DNA of 64,000 nucleotides from CAZLBC01 sp964557575. Its GTDB lineage: Bacteria > Planctomycetota > Phycisphaerae > SM23-33. The stretch's first letter is position 1. The number at the start of each line of letters is the position of its first letter. A program made the translations under genes and the position numbers. The stretch covers positions 35,615 to 99,614 of the forward strand of contig CAZLBC010000008.1 in assembly GCA_964557575.1 (NCBI GenBank), given 5' to 3'. The notes below the pieces were generated by a model. It saw only the letters and a list, made by a program, of their open reading frames with translations, was not told where the DNA came from and did not search any database. Below are positions 7,846 to 16,250 of the stretch, piece after piece.

Positions 7846-8597
7846 ATCGTCTCGAACTCCTTTGTGTTTTTTGCATTCGTGCCGCTGAGTGAAAGCGTCG
7901 CGCGAATTGCCGCCGGCCACGTTTCCGGGGGCGCGGCGGCGGTCCAGGTCCCGTCTGCACCGGCGGCGCCGATCGCGGCGAAACGGACGTCGCGGCAGCA
8001 GTCGGCGAGGATGTACCGCGCGTGGCGTACCTGGATAAGGTTTTGCGGCGGCAGGTGAATCCGCGTTTCCTCGCGGGCGAAGCGCAGCAGGGTGTCGATG
8101 ATGTCCGCGACCGGGCCGTCGTCGCGGGCCAGATTCCCGAGATCGACGCCTTCGATGATGTCCCCGGTGGCCGGATCGTCGTCGGCTTCGCCCCCATCAC
8201 TCAGGATGGCGGTGGTTCGCAGGAGCACGGTCTCGCCGCCGGTCGGCACGTTGTTCCGGAGGGAGTAGCAGACGCAGGCGGCGGTGGGGGCGGGGCGATC
8301 GGCGCCGGGGTGTTCGTGTTTGCCGGCGCGTGTCAGCACGAGCGTGTCGCCGTTCTCGCCGACGTGGAGAAAGCCGCACCGGGCGGTGGTCAGAAGGTCC
8401 CGCCGCAACTGTGAAGAAAAGGCGAGGCCGACGGTGTGCGCCCGGTGTGCGGCGTTGGCCGCGGTGACCAGGGCCGCGGATTTCGCCACCACCGCGCCGA
8501 AGGCGATAGACAGCAGGGCGAGGATGCCGGCGGTCACCATGAGTTCCACGAGCGTGAAGCCGGTGATGCGGCGACGGACAGTGAGGGGCGCGGTCAT
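7827..8597 (-). CDS. GspJ-like pseudopilin (second copy)
   Basis: 256 residues with a textbook prepilin signal: a short basic leader MTAPLTVRRRITG, then FTLVELMVTAGILALLSIAF with Glu at +5. The mature N-terminal helix continues KSAALVTAANAAHR. Its closest relative in the window is the protein at 12602-13348, which shares GILA.L..AFG, the KS, LVT and AN positions. The ATG overlaps the preceding I-like gene stop as ATGA, and its own 3' end overlaps the K-like gene, so I-J-K is one translational unit. It is expected to be cleaved by a prepilin peptidase and to sit at the pseudopilus tip. Confidence 0.85.
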   Translation of the reverse strand: MTAPLTVRRRITGFTLVELMVTAGILALLSIAFGAVVAKSAALVTAANAAHRAHTVGLAFSSQLRRDLLTTARCGFLHVGENGDTLVLTRAGKHEHPGADRPAPTAACVCYSLRNNVPTGGETVLLRTTAILSDGGEADDDPATGDIIEGVDLGNLARDDGPVADIIDTLLRFAREETRIHLPPQNLIQVRHARYILADCCRDVRFAAIGAAGADGTWTAAAPPETWPAAIRATLSLSGTNAKNTKEFETICTVGH

Positions 8598-9391
8598 CGG
8601 TCACCCTTCTCGTCATCCTTCGCGTCGCGCACCGGCAGGGCGGTCCGGGTGGCCTGGACGACCAGCGCCGGGCTGGCGACCGGCTGGCCCCGCTCGGCGA
8701 TCACGTAGAAGCCGTCGGTGCGGTAATCGGCCTCCCAGGGGCGCTTCAGCCTCCCGCGGGTGCCGTCCGCGCTGATCCATTCCAGTATGCCGTACCGGCC
8801 GGTATTCCGGTGGATCAGCGGGGAGCCGGCGCGGAGCGGTCCGCCGCCGGACGTGACCTCCACGAATCGCTTGCGGCCGTCGCCGTCCTCGTCCCGTATC
8901 GTGCAGGTGACGGCGGCGGCATATACCGCGCCGCCGGCGATGCGGTCGTAGGAGACGGCGACGATCTGGTAGTCGTTGCGATGAAGGTTGAAGTAGCGAC
9001 CGAATACCAGGCAGCCCTTCTCGCGGCGCCCGTCGCGGCGGGAGGGGCCGTAGGGGATGTCGGCGGGATACCCCTTCTCCACTTCCTCTTTGTGTTTCTC
9101 TTCTTCGCCCGTTACCGGCGGGGTCAGGTAGTGGGCCCGGGGCGGCTTTTGGAAGGGACTGACGAGCCTGCCCCGGCCGTCGACGTCGTGACGCAGGACG
9201 GCCGCCGCCTCGGCGAGGCCGTTGCTGCAGATGACCGAGCCGACGACCATTTTCTTCGCCGCGACGTGGTTTTTCATGCCGGCCGGAAAGAGCGCCGCGG
9301 CCATGGCGAACCCGGCGGCGAACACCGCGATGGCGATCATGGTTTCGGGGAGGGAGAAACCCCTTATGTTTTTGGCCGTTCCCGCTTTTAT
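8594..9391 (-). CDS. GspI/PilV-like pseudopilin (second copy), probable ATA start
   Basis: The prepilin motif is IRG then FSLPETMIAIAVFAAG with Glu at +5, followed by AAALFPAGMKNH. No in-frame ATG, GTG or TTG lies between a distant GTG at 9577 (a 72-residue leader) and the motif. A perfect AAGGAG sits 6 bases before an in-frame ATA at 9391. Starting there gives an 11-residue leader and 265 residues, both identical to the paralogue at 13367-14164. I therefore place the start at ATA, either a genuine non-canonical start or an ATG altered by mutation or sequencing error. The 3' end overlaps the J-like gene by 4 bp. Confidence 0.75.
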   Translation of the reverse strand: MKAGTAKNIRGFSLPETMIAIAVFAAGFAMAAALFPAGMKNHVAAKKMVVGSVICSNGLAEAAAVLRHDVDGRGRLVSPFQKPPRAHYLTPPVTGEEEKHKEEVEKGYPADIPYGPSRRDGRREKGCLVFGRYFNLHRNDYQIVAVSYDRIAGGAVYAAAVTCTIRDEDGDGRKRFVEVTSGGGPLRAGSPLIHRNTGRYGILEWISADGTRGRLKRPWEADYRTDGFYVIAERGQPVASPALVVQATRTALPVRDAKDDEKGDR

Positions 9392-9665
9392 CGCGCTCTC
9401 CTTGTGCTGCCCGGTGCCGTACTGCTCTTTTACCTGATTCCGTGTGCTGACACGGGTTCGACGTCGTTTGACGGACGATGCCGCCGGCGTTCCGGGAAAT
9501 CCTGTTTTTTTCGCCCTACATGCCCCTTTACAGACAGTGCCGGGCCCTGGTATCGCTCGACCGCGCCCGGATATCACAACCCGGGAGCGGCCCGCGAGCG
9601 AACGGCGTATAGACTAATTACACATGCCGAATGCGTCAACTGTTTCTTGTCGTTTTATTTGTTGC

Positions 9666-9682
9666 CGGAACAACAGGTTCCG
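9666..9682 (-). terminator. Hairpin between the two I-J-K trios
   Basis: Stem CGGAAC/GTTCCG, loop of 5, a few bases after the stop codon of the first GspK-like gene. It has no T-run. It is the only structure I see at this boundary; the rest of 9392-9685 (294 bp) holds no gene I can support. A minus-strand TTGACG nearby may belong to a weak internal promoter for the second trio. Confidence 0.35.
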
Positions 9683-9685
9683 CGC

Positions 9686-12496
9686 TCAATTCGAGTTAAC
9701 GACTTTCTTCTGGCAGATCTTGGCGACCATGGAATTGGGCATCGTGTGTATTCTCGTGCAGTTGCTTCGGTCGATGATATCGAGGTAGTGCCAGTCTCTG
9801 AGTCCGTTGCCGTTGGCGTCGTACTGCCGCACCGTTATATATGCCGCGAACGTGTTACTGCGGACCGTCACGAGATTGGCGACGTTGCGGTAGAGAACAT
9901 GCCTGAACAGGGGATACCTGATATCGTTGGGTGGTATGTTCAGATCTTCCCTGAGATAGTTTTCGAGGGGTATCAGGAGTTCCGAGGGAGTGAGAAAGCC
10001 CCGTAGGGGATTGTTGGCATTTCCGCTGATAGCCCCGCGGTGATAGTGTTCATCGTGGTCGCCGCCGAACTTGAGCTTGAAATCCTCGTCATAGGGATTA
10101 TTCCTGAAGTCGACTATGCGTTTGGCGATTTGGCCGGCATTGACCGCGGGGACGTTCATCTCCTGGTTTTCTACCCACACGGGCCAGGGCAGCACCCAGG
10201 GAAGTTTCTCGAGGACCTGCTTCGGCGCGGTGTTGATGTTGATTTTTCCGTAGACCACGGGGTTGCCGTCGCCCCACATCCGGTCGACGCCGAGCAATTC
10301 GATCGTTTCGCCGACGATCAGCGGCCAGGGCAGGTCCGGGAATATGGTTCCGTCGTTACAGAGATTCGCTCCTTGACCATCTTCTTCCACTTCCCGCACG
10401 CGGAGGAAGTCCGCCATGCCCCGGATGTACGATTTCCAGTACGCGGTGCTTTCGTCGGCGAGCTGTTTCGGCAGGGATTCGTCGGCGGTGGGGCCGGTAA
10501 CGAAGAGCCCGAACAGTTCGCCGGTGCTGAGGAGGCCGTCCTGGTCGGGGCGTGGTTGTAGGATATGAAAACCGGTCTTGAATTGCTCGTGATCATCGAA
10601 GTCCTCGTCGTCGAACTGGACGTCTCCGTTTGCGGCGCCGATGGTGTGGTTCTGTACCGTATTTTCATCGACGTTGTCGCCTTCCTCCTCCGTTTCCTCG
10701 ATCGCTTCCTTGGCGACAATGTACCGCATGTTGTCCTTGCTGGTGTCCCGTTCGACGATCTTTTCTTTTACCACTGTTTCGGCGCCGACGGCGGGATCGT
10801 CGGGAAGATCGCCGATGTCGATCACATCCATGGGGACGACCCGGGCGTTGCCGCCCGTGTCATCGGCATCCCTGACGAGCCGGACCGGCCCCGCGGAGAG
10901 GTCGAGGTTCGTATCGTCGATCCTGACGCCTCCCTTCGGAACGAAGAAGCTGTCGTCACCCTCGTTGTGGACGACGTAAATGTACTCGTTGCTGTTCATC
11001 TCGGACGTGATGTTTCGATCGAGGTCGCCGCCTTCCTGGATGAGGCGGTACGATGCCCCGCTGAAGGTATTGGCGGAAAAATAGGGATTGTGGATTTCCA
11101 CCGCCTGAACCAGCGTCGGTTCGTAGCCGTCGCCGGCGGCGTTTATCTTGTGCGCCGCCTTGATATAGGCTTCAGTGAGAACCGGCTGCGGCACGACCCC
11201 GTGGCAGGTGTATTCATTTACATCGAGCATGTAGGCCTTGTCTTGAGACTGCCCGTCCGCGTAGGCCCACGCGTTCGCCGTGAAGTGCAGCATCTGCTGT
11301 TGTATGGCGGCGTCGTTTACGGTGCTGGCCAGGTATGCCGCGATTTGCTGCAGGCCGGCCACCGGTTCAGCGCCGGCGGCTGCGGTGCCGTATTTCCCGA
11401 GAATGGTGTTCAGGTTGAAGCGGTCGAACGAGTCGGTATCTTCGGGCCAGGGTTTCCTCAGCCGGGAAAACGAGCTGGTAAACGTCGTCAGGTACTTGCG
11501 TTTCACGGGGGCAAGCTCGGACCCGCCGTTGCTGACGCAGGTTTCGTAGAACCGTCCCCGGTCGAACGGGGTTCCGGTGTCCAGCCATCTGAGGTGCGGT
11601 TCGTCGTCGAAGAAGAAAGGGCGGTATGGCGAGTTTTCATCCAGTGAACCCAGCCGGCATATGCAATTGTCGTAGTAGTCGACGAGGTCGCCGCTGCTTC
11701 CCGTATTGCCGGTGATGAGGTCGAACTGCCCGCCGACGTCGAGGGTGACGTAGGGCTGGCATATGGGCCTGTCGTTTACACTTGCCCCCGTCCCGTACGC
11801 GGTGTTGACGGAGACGAGTCCGGAGAGATCTATCAGCCGCACCGCGACCTTGTACTTGTTGCCCGCCGAGTCGGTTGCGCTCGTGTCCCGCAGGTACGCA
11901 TCCTTTATTCCGTCCCCGTCCGTGTCGACGTACTCGTCGGAACTGTCCATTTCGGCCTGGCTTACCTCGTCCGTCCTGGCCGTCTCGCTCGATGCGTCCC
12001 AGAAAATGCGGGACAGGTGAAGCCATTGCTCCGAACCGTTCTGACCGGTCTTGTCGGCCTCGAAAGCGGAAATAATGGTATCGTAGTCGGCGTAGTCGGG
12101 CTGCTCGAAGTTGCGGACGGGTGAGGGGAAATCCCGGAATCCCCGCCAGGCCCGCAGGTGATGGGGTCTCGCCGGCAACGATGTTTCCCAGAGCCGGCGG
12201 TATATGTCGCTGCTGCCGATGTCAGCTTTGCCGAACGTGTTATTAGGAGTAAAGTAGAGATCCTGTATCAACCGCTGCTCGAGGTACGAACGCACGCCGT
12301 AGACGATCCGGTTTGTCGCGTTCAGATCCGCCGATGCCACGGATTGTGTCCGGTTTCGCCGGCATACCAGCAGGAAGGTGGTACCCAGCAGGGCGAGAAT
12401 GGTCAGGAAGGCCACCACCATCAGGAGGGTGGACCCGCGGCGGCGGGTATGCGCGGCCGTCTTCGAAGCAACGCCGAATGTCCGTGCGGTATGCAT
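9686..12496 (-). CDS. GspK-like minor pseudopilin (first copy)
   Basis: 936 residues from the ATG at 12496, with AAGGAG upstream. It has a basic leader with RRRG, then STLLMVVAFLTILALLGTTF; like true GspK it lacks Glu at +5. The C-terminal third contains KININTAPKQVLEKLPW, the GspK-type helix-hairpin-helix motif. Middle regions match the second copy at several points (DTDGDGIKDAYL, VRLIDLSGLVSVNTA, TFAAYITV, DWHYLDIIDRS), so the two arose by duplication and diverged. Likely the tip component that works with the I- and J-like proteins encoded just upstream. Confidence 0.8.
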   Translation of the reverse strand: MHTARTFGVASKTAAHTRRRGSTLLMVVAFLTILALLGTTFLLVCRRNRTQSVASADLNATNRIVYGVRSYLEQRLIQDLYFTPNNTFGKADIGSSDIYRRLWETSLPARPHHLRAWRGFRDFPSPVRNFEQPDYADYDTIISAFEADKTGQNGSEQWLHLSRIFWDASSETARTDEVSQAEMDSSDEYVDTDGDGIKDAYLRDTSATDSAGNKYKVAVRLIDLSGLVSVNTAYGTGASVNDRPICQPYVTLDVGGQFDLITGNTGSSGDLVDYYDNCICRLGSLDENSPYRPFFFDDEPHLRWLDTGTPFDRGRFYETCVSNGGSELAPVKRKYLTTFTSSFSRLRKPWPEDTDSFDRFNLNTILGKYGTAAAGAEPVAGLQQIAAYLASTVNDAAIQQQMLHFTANAWAYADGQSQDKAYMLDVNEYTCHGVVPQPVLTEAYIKAAHKINAAGDGYEPTLVQAVEIHNPYFSANTFSGASYRLIQEGGDLDRNITSEMNSNEYIYVVHNEGDDSFFVPKGGVRIDDTNLDLSAGPVRLVRDADDTGGNARVVPMDVIDIGDLPDDPAVGAETVVKEKIVERDTSKDNMRYIVAKEAIEETEEEGDNVDENTVQNHTIGAANGDVQFDDEDFDDHEQFKTGFHILQPRPDQDGLLSTGELFGLFVTGPTADESLPKQLADESTAYWKSYIRGMADFLRVREVEEDGQGANLCNDGTIFPDLPWPLIVGETIELLGVDRMWGDGNPVVYGKININTAPKQVLEKLPWVLPWPVWVENQEMNVPAVNAGQIAKRIVDFRNNPYDEDFKLKFGGDHDEHYHRGAISGNANNPLRGFLTPSELLIPLENYLREDLNIPPNDIRYPLFRHVLYRNVANLVTVRSNTFAAYITVRQYDANGNGLRDWHYLDIIDRSNCTRIHTMPNSMVAKICQKKVVNSN

Positions 12497-12601
12497 TGTT
12501 CTACCTGCTCCTTCCGTCCCGCGAACAGCTCTCGCGGGGTTGATGAAACGATGTTCTATGCCCAATGTCGTGCAGTTTTCGCCGCCCGCGGGCGGGGGCC
12601 G

Positions 12602-13348
12602 TCATTTCCATATCGAAACCGGGCAGTATATTTCGATGTCTCTTCCCGACTCGACGCCCTGGACGGTTACTTCCACCACGGTCAGGGCCACCTTGACCGC
12701 CTGGGGCGTGTCTTCGGTTTTCAGGTTGTATGTGGTCCCGGTGGCGTTCCCGGCCCAGGCCGGGGCAAAATACGGTTTGTTATCCAGTTGTTTGCACTGT
12801 TCCACGATCACGTAACGGGTGTCCATGATTTCCCCGTAATTCCGGGGAGGGATCTGAACCCCGCCGCCCAGGATGCTCCCGGGATCGGCGGCATCCGGGT
12901 CGGTGGGGGGATCGAGAAAATACTCGTACAGTTTCGAATACTCGTCGGTATCGACCTCGATCGGTTCGGAAATCCGCAGCAGGGCGTCGCAGCCGTCGCC
13001 CGTGGGAAAGGATGTGTAGGTGATTCTCGACAGGTTGCTTCGCGTACTGTCTCCGGACGCGTCGAGGTCGTTGTACTTGCCGACGGATATCATGACGATG
13101 GCATTCTGGGTTATCTTCAGAAAGCCGGATTTCGGGACGGTCAGGAGGTCGGTGCCGAGCTGCCGCGACAGCGCCGTCTCGGTCGTATTCAACCGTTGCG
13201 ATCGATTCGCCGAGGTGACCAGTTCCTTGCTTTTGGTCATGATCAGGCCGAAGGCCAGAATGAGGACGGCGAGGATTCCCGAACTCACCATCAGTTCAAC
13301 GAGGGTAAAACCGGAAACGCGGTCGCGGTGCGTTCTGTCCATGTTCAT
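12602..13348 (-). CDS. GspJ-like pseudopilin (first copy)
   Basis: 248 residues with leader MNMDRTHRDRVSG and mature FTLVELMVSSGILAVLILAF, Glu at +5. It continues KSKELVTSANRSQR, mirroring the second J-like copy. An alternative ATG two codons in would shorten the leader slightly. The rest is a beta-rich globular domain with low similarity between copies. Genes for I, J and K follow one another with short spacers on the minus strand, so this is part of the long pilin operon. Confidence 0.85.
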   Translation of the reverse strand: MNMDRTHRDRVSGFTLVELMVSSGILAVLILAFGLIMTKSKELVTSANRSQRLNTTETALSRQLGTDLLTVPKSGFLKITQNAIVMISVGKYNDLDASGDSTRSNLSRITYTSFPTGDGCDALLRISEPIEVDTDEYSKLYEYFLDPPTDPDAADPGSILGGGVQIPPRNYGEIMDTRYVIVEQCKQLDNKPYFAPAWAGNATGTTYNLKTEDTPQAVKVALTVVEVTVQGVESGRDIEIYCPVSIWK

Positions 13349-13366
13349 TGGCTGTGTTCCTTAGTC

Positions 13367-14164
13367 TTAGTGCATCGGAAGGACCGTGCGCGTGACCTTG
13401 ACGGTCAATGCGGGGCTTACGATGATGTTGTTGTCTTCATATTTCAGAACGTAGTACCGGTCACCGCCGGTGGGCATTTGATCCTCTTCCCACATGTCTT
13501 CCCACGAGCGGTCGAACATGACGTCAACCCGGTCAGGGTACCGGGCAACGGTGTCCATGAATGCGTACTTGCCCGTTTTCCGGTGGATCAGGGGCGAACG
13601 GATGAGGATTTTTGCCAGCTCGCCGGCGTCTGCCGTCAGCCTGTAGTAGGTATCACCGTCGGCGTTTGTGTCTTTCGCCAGCGACAGATCGTCTACTTCG
13701 GCCAGTTCCACGAAGCCCGCGTGGTTCCTGATCTTTTCATACGAGACGGCCGCCATGAGGTAGATGCTCTGCTGGGGATAGTCGGACAGCGGGCGGCCTA
13801 CCAGGAAGCATCCGCGCTGCGGCGACCCGCTTATGTTTTCCTCGTGGGGATAATAGAACGGCATGTGGTTGTCTTCGCCTTCCGGCAGGTCGAGCAGGCC
13901 GTCGTCGGGATCCTGGAACGGGTGTTTCGGATGTTCGCAGTCGTTCGGGTTCACCAGACGCGGCCTGAGTTTGCTCATGGCCTTGTAAAAGGCCGCGTCG
14001 CAGAGGGTGGAACCGACGTTTATTCGCTCGGCGTCCTTGTGGTTTTTCATGCCGATGGGGAATACCGCCATGGTCAGCGCGAATCCCACGCCGAAGAGGA
14101 CGATGGCCATCATCATCTCCGGCAGTGAAAATGCCCCGCGCGGTGAATGTCGTAAGGTATTCAT
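13367..14164 (-). CDS. GspI/PilV-like pseudopilin (first copy)
   Basis: 265 residues. The 11-residue leader MNTLRHSPRGA is followed by FSLPEMMMAIVLFGVGFALT; Glu at +5 is present, but position -1 is Ala rather than the usual Gly. The helix ends in MAVFPIGMKNHKDAERI, matching the FPAGMKNH of the second copy. Globular domain shared with that copy: both contain the motif pattern SPLIHRKTGKY / SPLIHRNTGRY. Expected to initiate tip-complex assembly with J and K. Confidence 0.85.
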   Translation of the reverse strand: MNTLRHSPRGAFSLPEMMMAIVLFGVGFALTMAVFPIGMKNHKDAERINVGSTLCDAAFYKAMSKLRPRLVNPNDCEHPKHPFQDPDDGLLDLPEGEDNHMPFYYPHEENISGSPQRGCFLVGRPLSDYPQQSIYLMAAVSYEKIRNHAGFVELAEVDDLSLAKDTNADGDTYYRLTADAGELAKILIRSPLIHRKTGKYAFMDTVARYPDRVDVMFDRSWEDMWEEDQMPTGGDRYYVLKYEDNNIIVSPALTVKVTRTVLPMH

Positions 14165-14165
14165 G

Positions 14166-15059
14166 TTACCTCCTCGTGAAACTGTGACCGGTGTAGGAGT
14201 TGAAGGTTATGAACTCGGCGTTGTTGTCGAGATAATCTTTCCAACTCGGCGCGTAGCGAAATGTCTTGTAGTTAAACGGCGTGACACCGAGGACGGGATG
14301 GAGGGCACCGTCTTCGAGCGCCTCCGGCGGGTCGCTCACGGGCGGTTTCCAGAGAAGTGTTCCGGCGGCGGTTGGGTTGTTTCCAAAAAGCATGCCGTCG
14401 CCCCCGGACGGGTACGTGATCTTCGCGGCCTCGGTCATGATATTTCCCTGGGGAGAGAAGAGGATGGTAAACGTGGTAAAATCCTCGAGAATGTCCGGCC
14501 TCTTCAGTTTGGCGGAATACGACTCGTAGTCATTCTCGCTGTCGGCGTAATCCCCGGTATTGAATACGAAGGGTGCCGTTGCGCTGTTGTTCAGAAACGT
14601 GTTGCTCAACTGGCCGAACGCGAACGGTTCGGGGAAGGCGGTCGGGGCATAGACGGCCCGGCCGCCGCCGTCGCCGTCGCCGTCGCCATCGCCATCGTTC
14701 AGTGTTCTGAGTTCTATAGTGTTTCCATCGGTAAAATTCCCCGAGACGAATGCGGCGTAGCAGCGGTCGGAAACCAGTTCGTTGTCTTTCATGCGGTCGT
14801 CCAGCCCCACGTGAACGCCCACGTATTCCGAGCGGCTCAGGGCCTCGGTCCGGGCGAGGGCGATGTTGGATGAAAGAATGTTGACCGACTGCGATTCGCC
14901 GCTGTCCCGGATCATGGTCGCCGCGGAAGGCACCACGATCATGAGTATGAGGACGATGAGCCCCATAACGGTGATAAGTTCGACGAGCGTGAATCCCGCG
15001 CGGGTGATCGACGGCTTTTCAGCCCGGGTCATTTTTGTTGTCGTTTCGGTGATGTTCAT
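14166..15059 (-). CDS. GspH/FimT-like pseudopilin
   Basis: 297 residues from the ATG at 15059, chosen because it gives a 22-residue leader and has GGAAAG upstream. Mature sequence FTLVELITVMGLIVLILMIV with Glu at +5, then ...NILSSNIALARTEALSRSEYVGV, the stretch that in GspH/FimT proteins precedes the beta domain. A short Gly-Asp repeat (GDGDGDGDGGG) is encoded by a local CGTCGC-type microsatellite. The gene ends 2 bp before the I-like gene. Confidence 0.8.
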   Translation of the reverse strand: MNITETTTKMTRAEKPSITRAGFTLVELITVMGLIVLILMIVVPSAATMIRDSGESQSVNILSSNIALARTEALSRSEYVGVHVGLDDRMKDNELVSDRCYAAFVSGNFTDGNTIELRTLNDGDGDGDGDGGGRAVYAPTAFPEPFAFGQLSNTFLNNSATAPFVFNTGDYADSENDYESYSAKLKRPDILEDFTTFTILFSPQGNIMTEAAKITYPSGGDGMLFGNNPTAAGTLLWKPPVSDPPEALEDGALHPVLGVTPFNYKTFRYAPSWKDYLDNNAEFITFNSYTGHSFTRR

Positions 15060-15093
15060 GTTTTTTTTCTTTCCATTGTTTCTTCGCGCACCG

Positions 15094-15720
15094 TCAGCGG
15101 ACCTGGTCTGAAGTGATGTTGTCGTCCATCGTTCCGTCCGTGTAGCCGTTTGCATAGGAACTGCCGTAATCGCCGTTGAAAAAGTCCGCACCGAGCTTGC
15201 CGTCCGGCCCGCACGAGACGATGGCCGGCGATTTGCCGAGCCCGCCGTTGAAGCAATAGAAGATCGGGTTCTCGAAGCCGTCAACGATTGCCGTGCAGTC
15301 CTTCCAGCCGCCGTTGTTCATCTTGATCTCGACGAACCGGTCGGTGGGGAACTGCATCAGGACCTTCTCCGCATCGCTGCTGTGCCGCAGGGCGGCCAGA
15401 AGCACGTCATTGCCGTCGGTGCCGTTTAATCCATCGTTTTTCCATTCCACGACCGGCCGCCAGTTATTGTCGTGCCGGGAGGGGTACACTCCCTTGTCTT
15501 CGCGGTAGGCGTCGACCGCCTCCATGGTCAGGGCCAGAACGTTCTTGGTGTATTCCACGGCCTTCTGATCGAGGACCTTTTGTACGGCCACGATCCCGAT
15601 GCCCAGGAGGATCAGGAGGATGGAGAAGACGGTCATCAGTTCCAGGAACGTGAAGCCGCGGTTTTTGGTCCCGGGCCGGGCGGCGGGGTGTCGAAATGCA
15701 TCGGTACGTCGGTCGGCCAT
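15094..15720 (-). CDS. GspG-like (major-type) pseudopilin
   Basis: 208 residues. Leader of 21 residues ending KNRG, then FTFLELMTVFSILLILLGIG with Glu at +5. The mature part continues with a helix carrying a YTKNVLALTMEAVDAYREDKGVYPS run, the classic GspG pattern in which a long helix leads to an ...A...Y....G.YP motif. The C-terminal part has SCGPDGKLGADF, resembling the Ca-binding SxGxDG...D loop of GspG proteins. Good candidate for a shaft-forming or major pseudopilin. Confidence 0.85.
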   Translation of the reverse strand: MADRRTDAFRHPAARPGTKNRGFTFLELMTVFSILLILLGIGIVAVQKVLDQKAVEYTKNVLALTMEAVDAYREDKGVYPSRHDNNWRPVVEWKNDGLNGTDGNDVLLAALRHSSDAEKVLMQFPTDRFVEIKMNNGGWKDCTAIVDGFENPIFYCFNGGLGKSPAIVSCGPDGKLGADFFNGDYGSSYANGYTDGTMDDNITSDQVR

Positions 15721-15732
15721 GGTTTCTGTCCT

Positions 15733-16248
15733 TTATCCTTTCGTCGTGTCGACCCCGATGGAGAGGTCGTCGGTCTCGTCGTCCGTATCGAGGCCCCGGC
15801 TGGTGAGGATGGGCGTCATCCGGTCCGCTCCGCCCCGCCGGTCGTAGCGGAGGGGGCCGCCGAAACCGTCGATGAGGACGTCGTTTCCGTTTTCGTTTTC
15901 ACGTACGGCGGCACGGGGGAGGCGCCGGAGGATCGCCGCGGACTCCTTCGTGCCGCGGAGGTCCCGCAGCAGCCCGGCGGTACTGTTGCGGCTCCCGTCG
16001 CCCTCCGGCCATTGTGCGTTTTTTGCGCTGCGGCGGAATTCCCGCACCGCATCGCGAACCACCTTCTGGATGTTCCGGGTCTCCTCGTTGCGGGAGGTCT
16101 TCCATACCGTCGTGCCGATGCCGTCAACCAGGGCCAGCAGAATCGCGATAACTGAGATCGCGACTGTCATTTCGACGATGGTGAATCCGCCCCGGGCAGG
16201 GCCCGGCGGGCGGGGGGGCAGCGATCGCGCTGTTCGTATACGGTTCAT
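15733..16248 (-). CDS. GspG-type pseudopilin, short
   Basis: 171 residues. Leader rich in Arg and Pro, ending RGG, then FTIVEMTVAISVIAILLALV with Glu at +5. The mature helix carries NIQKVVRDAVREFRRSAKNAQWP, after which a short domain follows; the GspG Ca-loop is not obvious. Two bases separate it from the preceding gene at 16251. The function within the filament cannot be told from sequence. Confidence 0.75.
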   Translation of the reverse strand: MNRIRTARSLPPRPPGPARGGFTIVEMTVAISVIAILLALVDGIGTTVWKTSRNEETRNIQKVVRDAVREFRRSAKNAQWPEGDGSRNSTAGLLRDLRGTKESAAILRRLPRAAVRENENGNDVLIDGFGGPLRYDRRGGADRMTPILTSRGLDTDDETDDLSIGVDTTKG

Positions 16249-16250
16249 GG

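Noticed and set aside
12158..14128. A 656-codon open frame on the plus strand, antisense to the pseudopilins
   Set aside because: Typical of antisense frames in GC-rich DNA; the opposite strand carries clear prepilin motifs and ordered gene overlaps.
14665..14698. CGTCGC/CATCGC microsatellite
   Set aside because: It is in frame inside a pseudopilin gene and encodes a Gly-Asp run; a short coding low-complexity tract.
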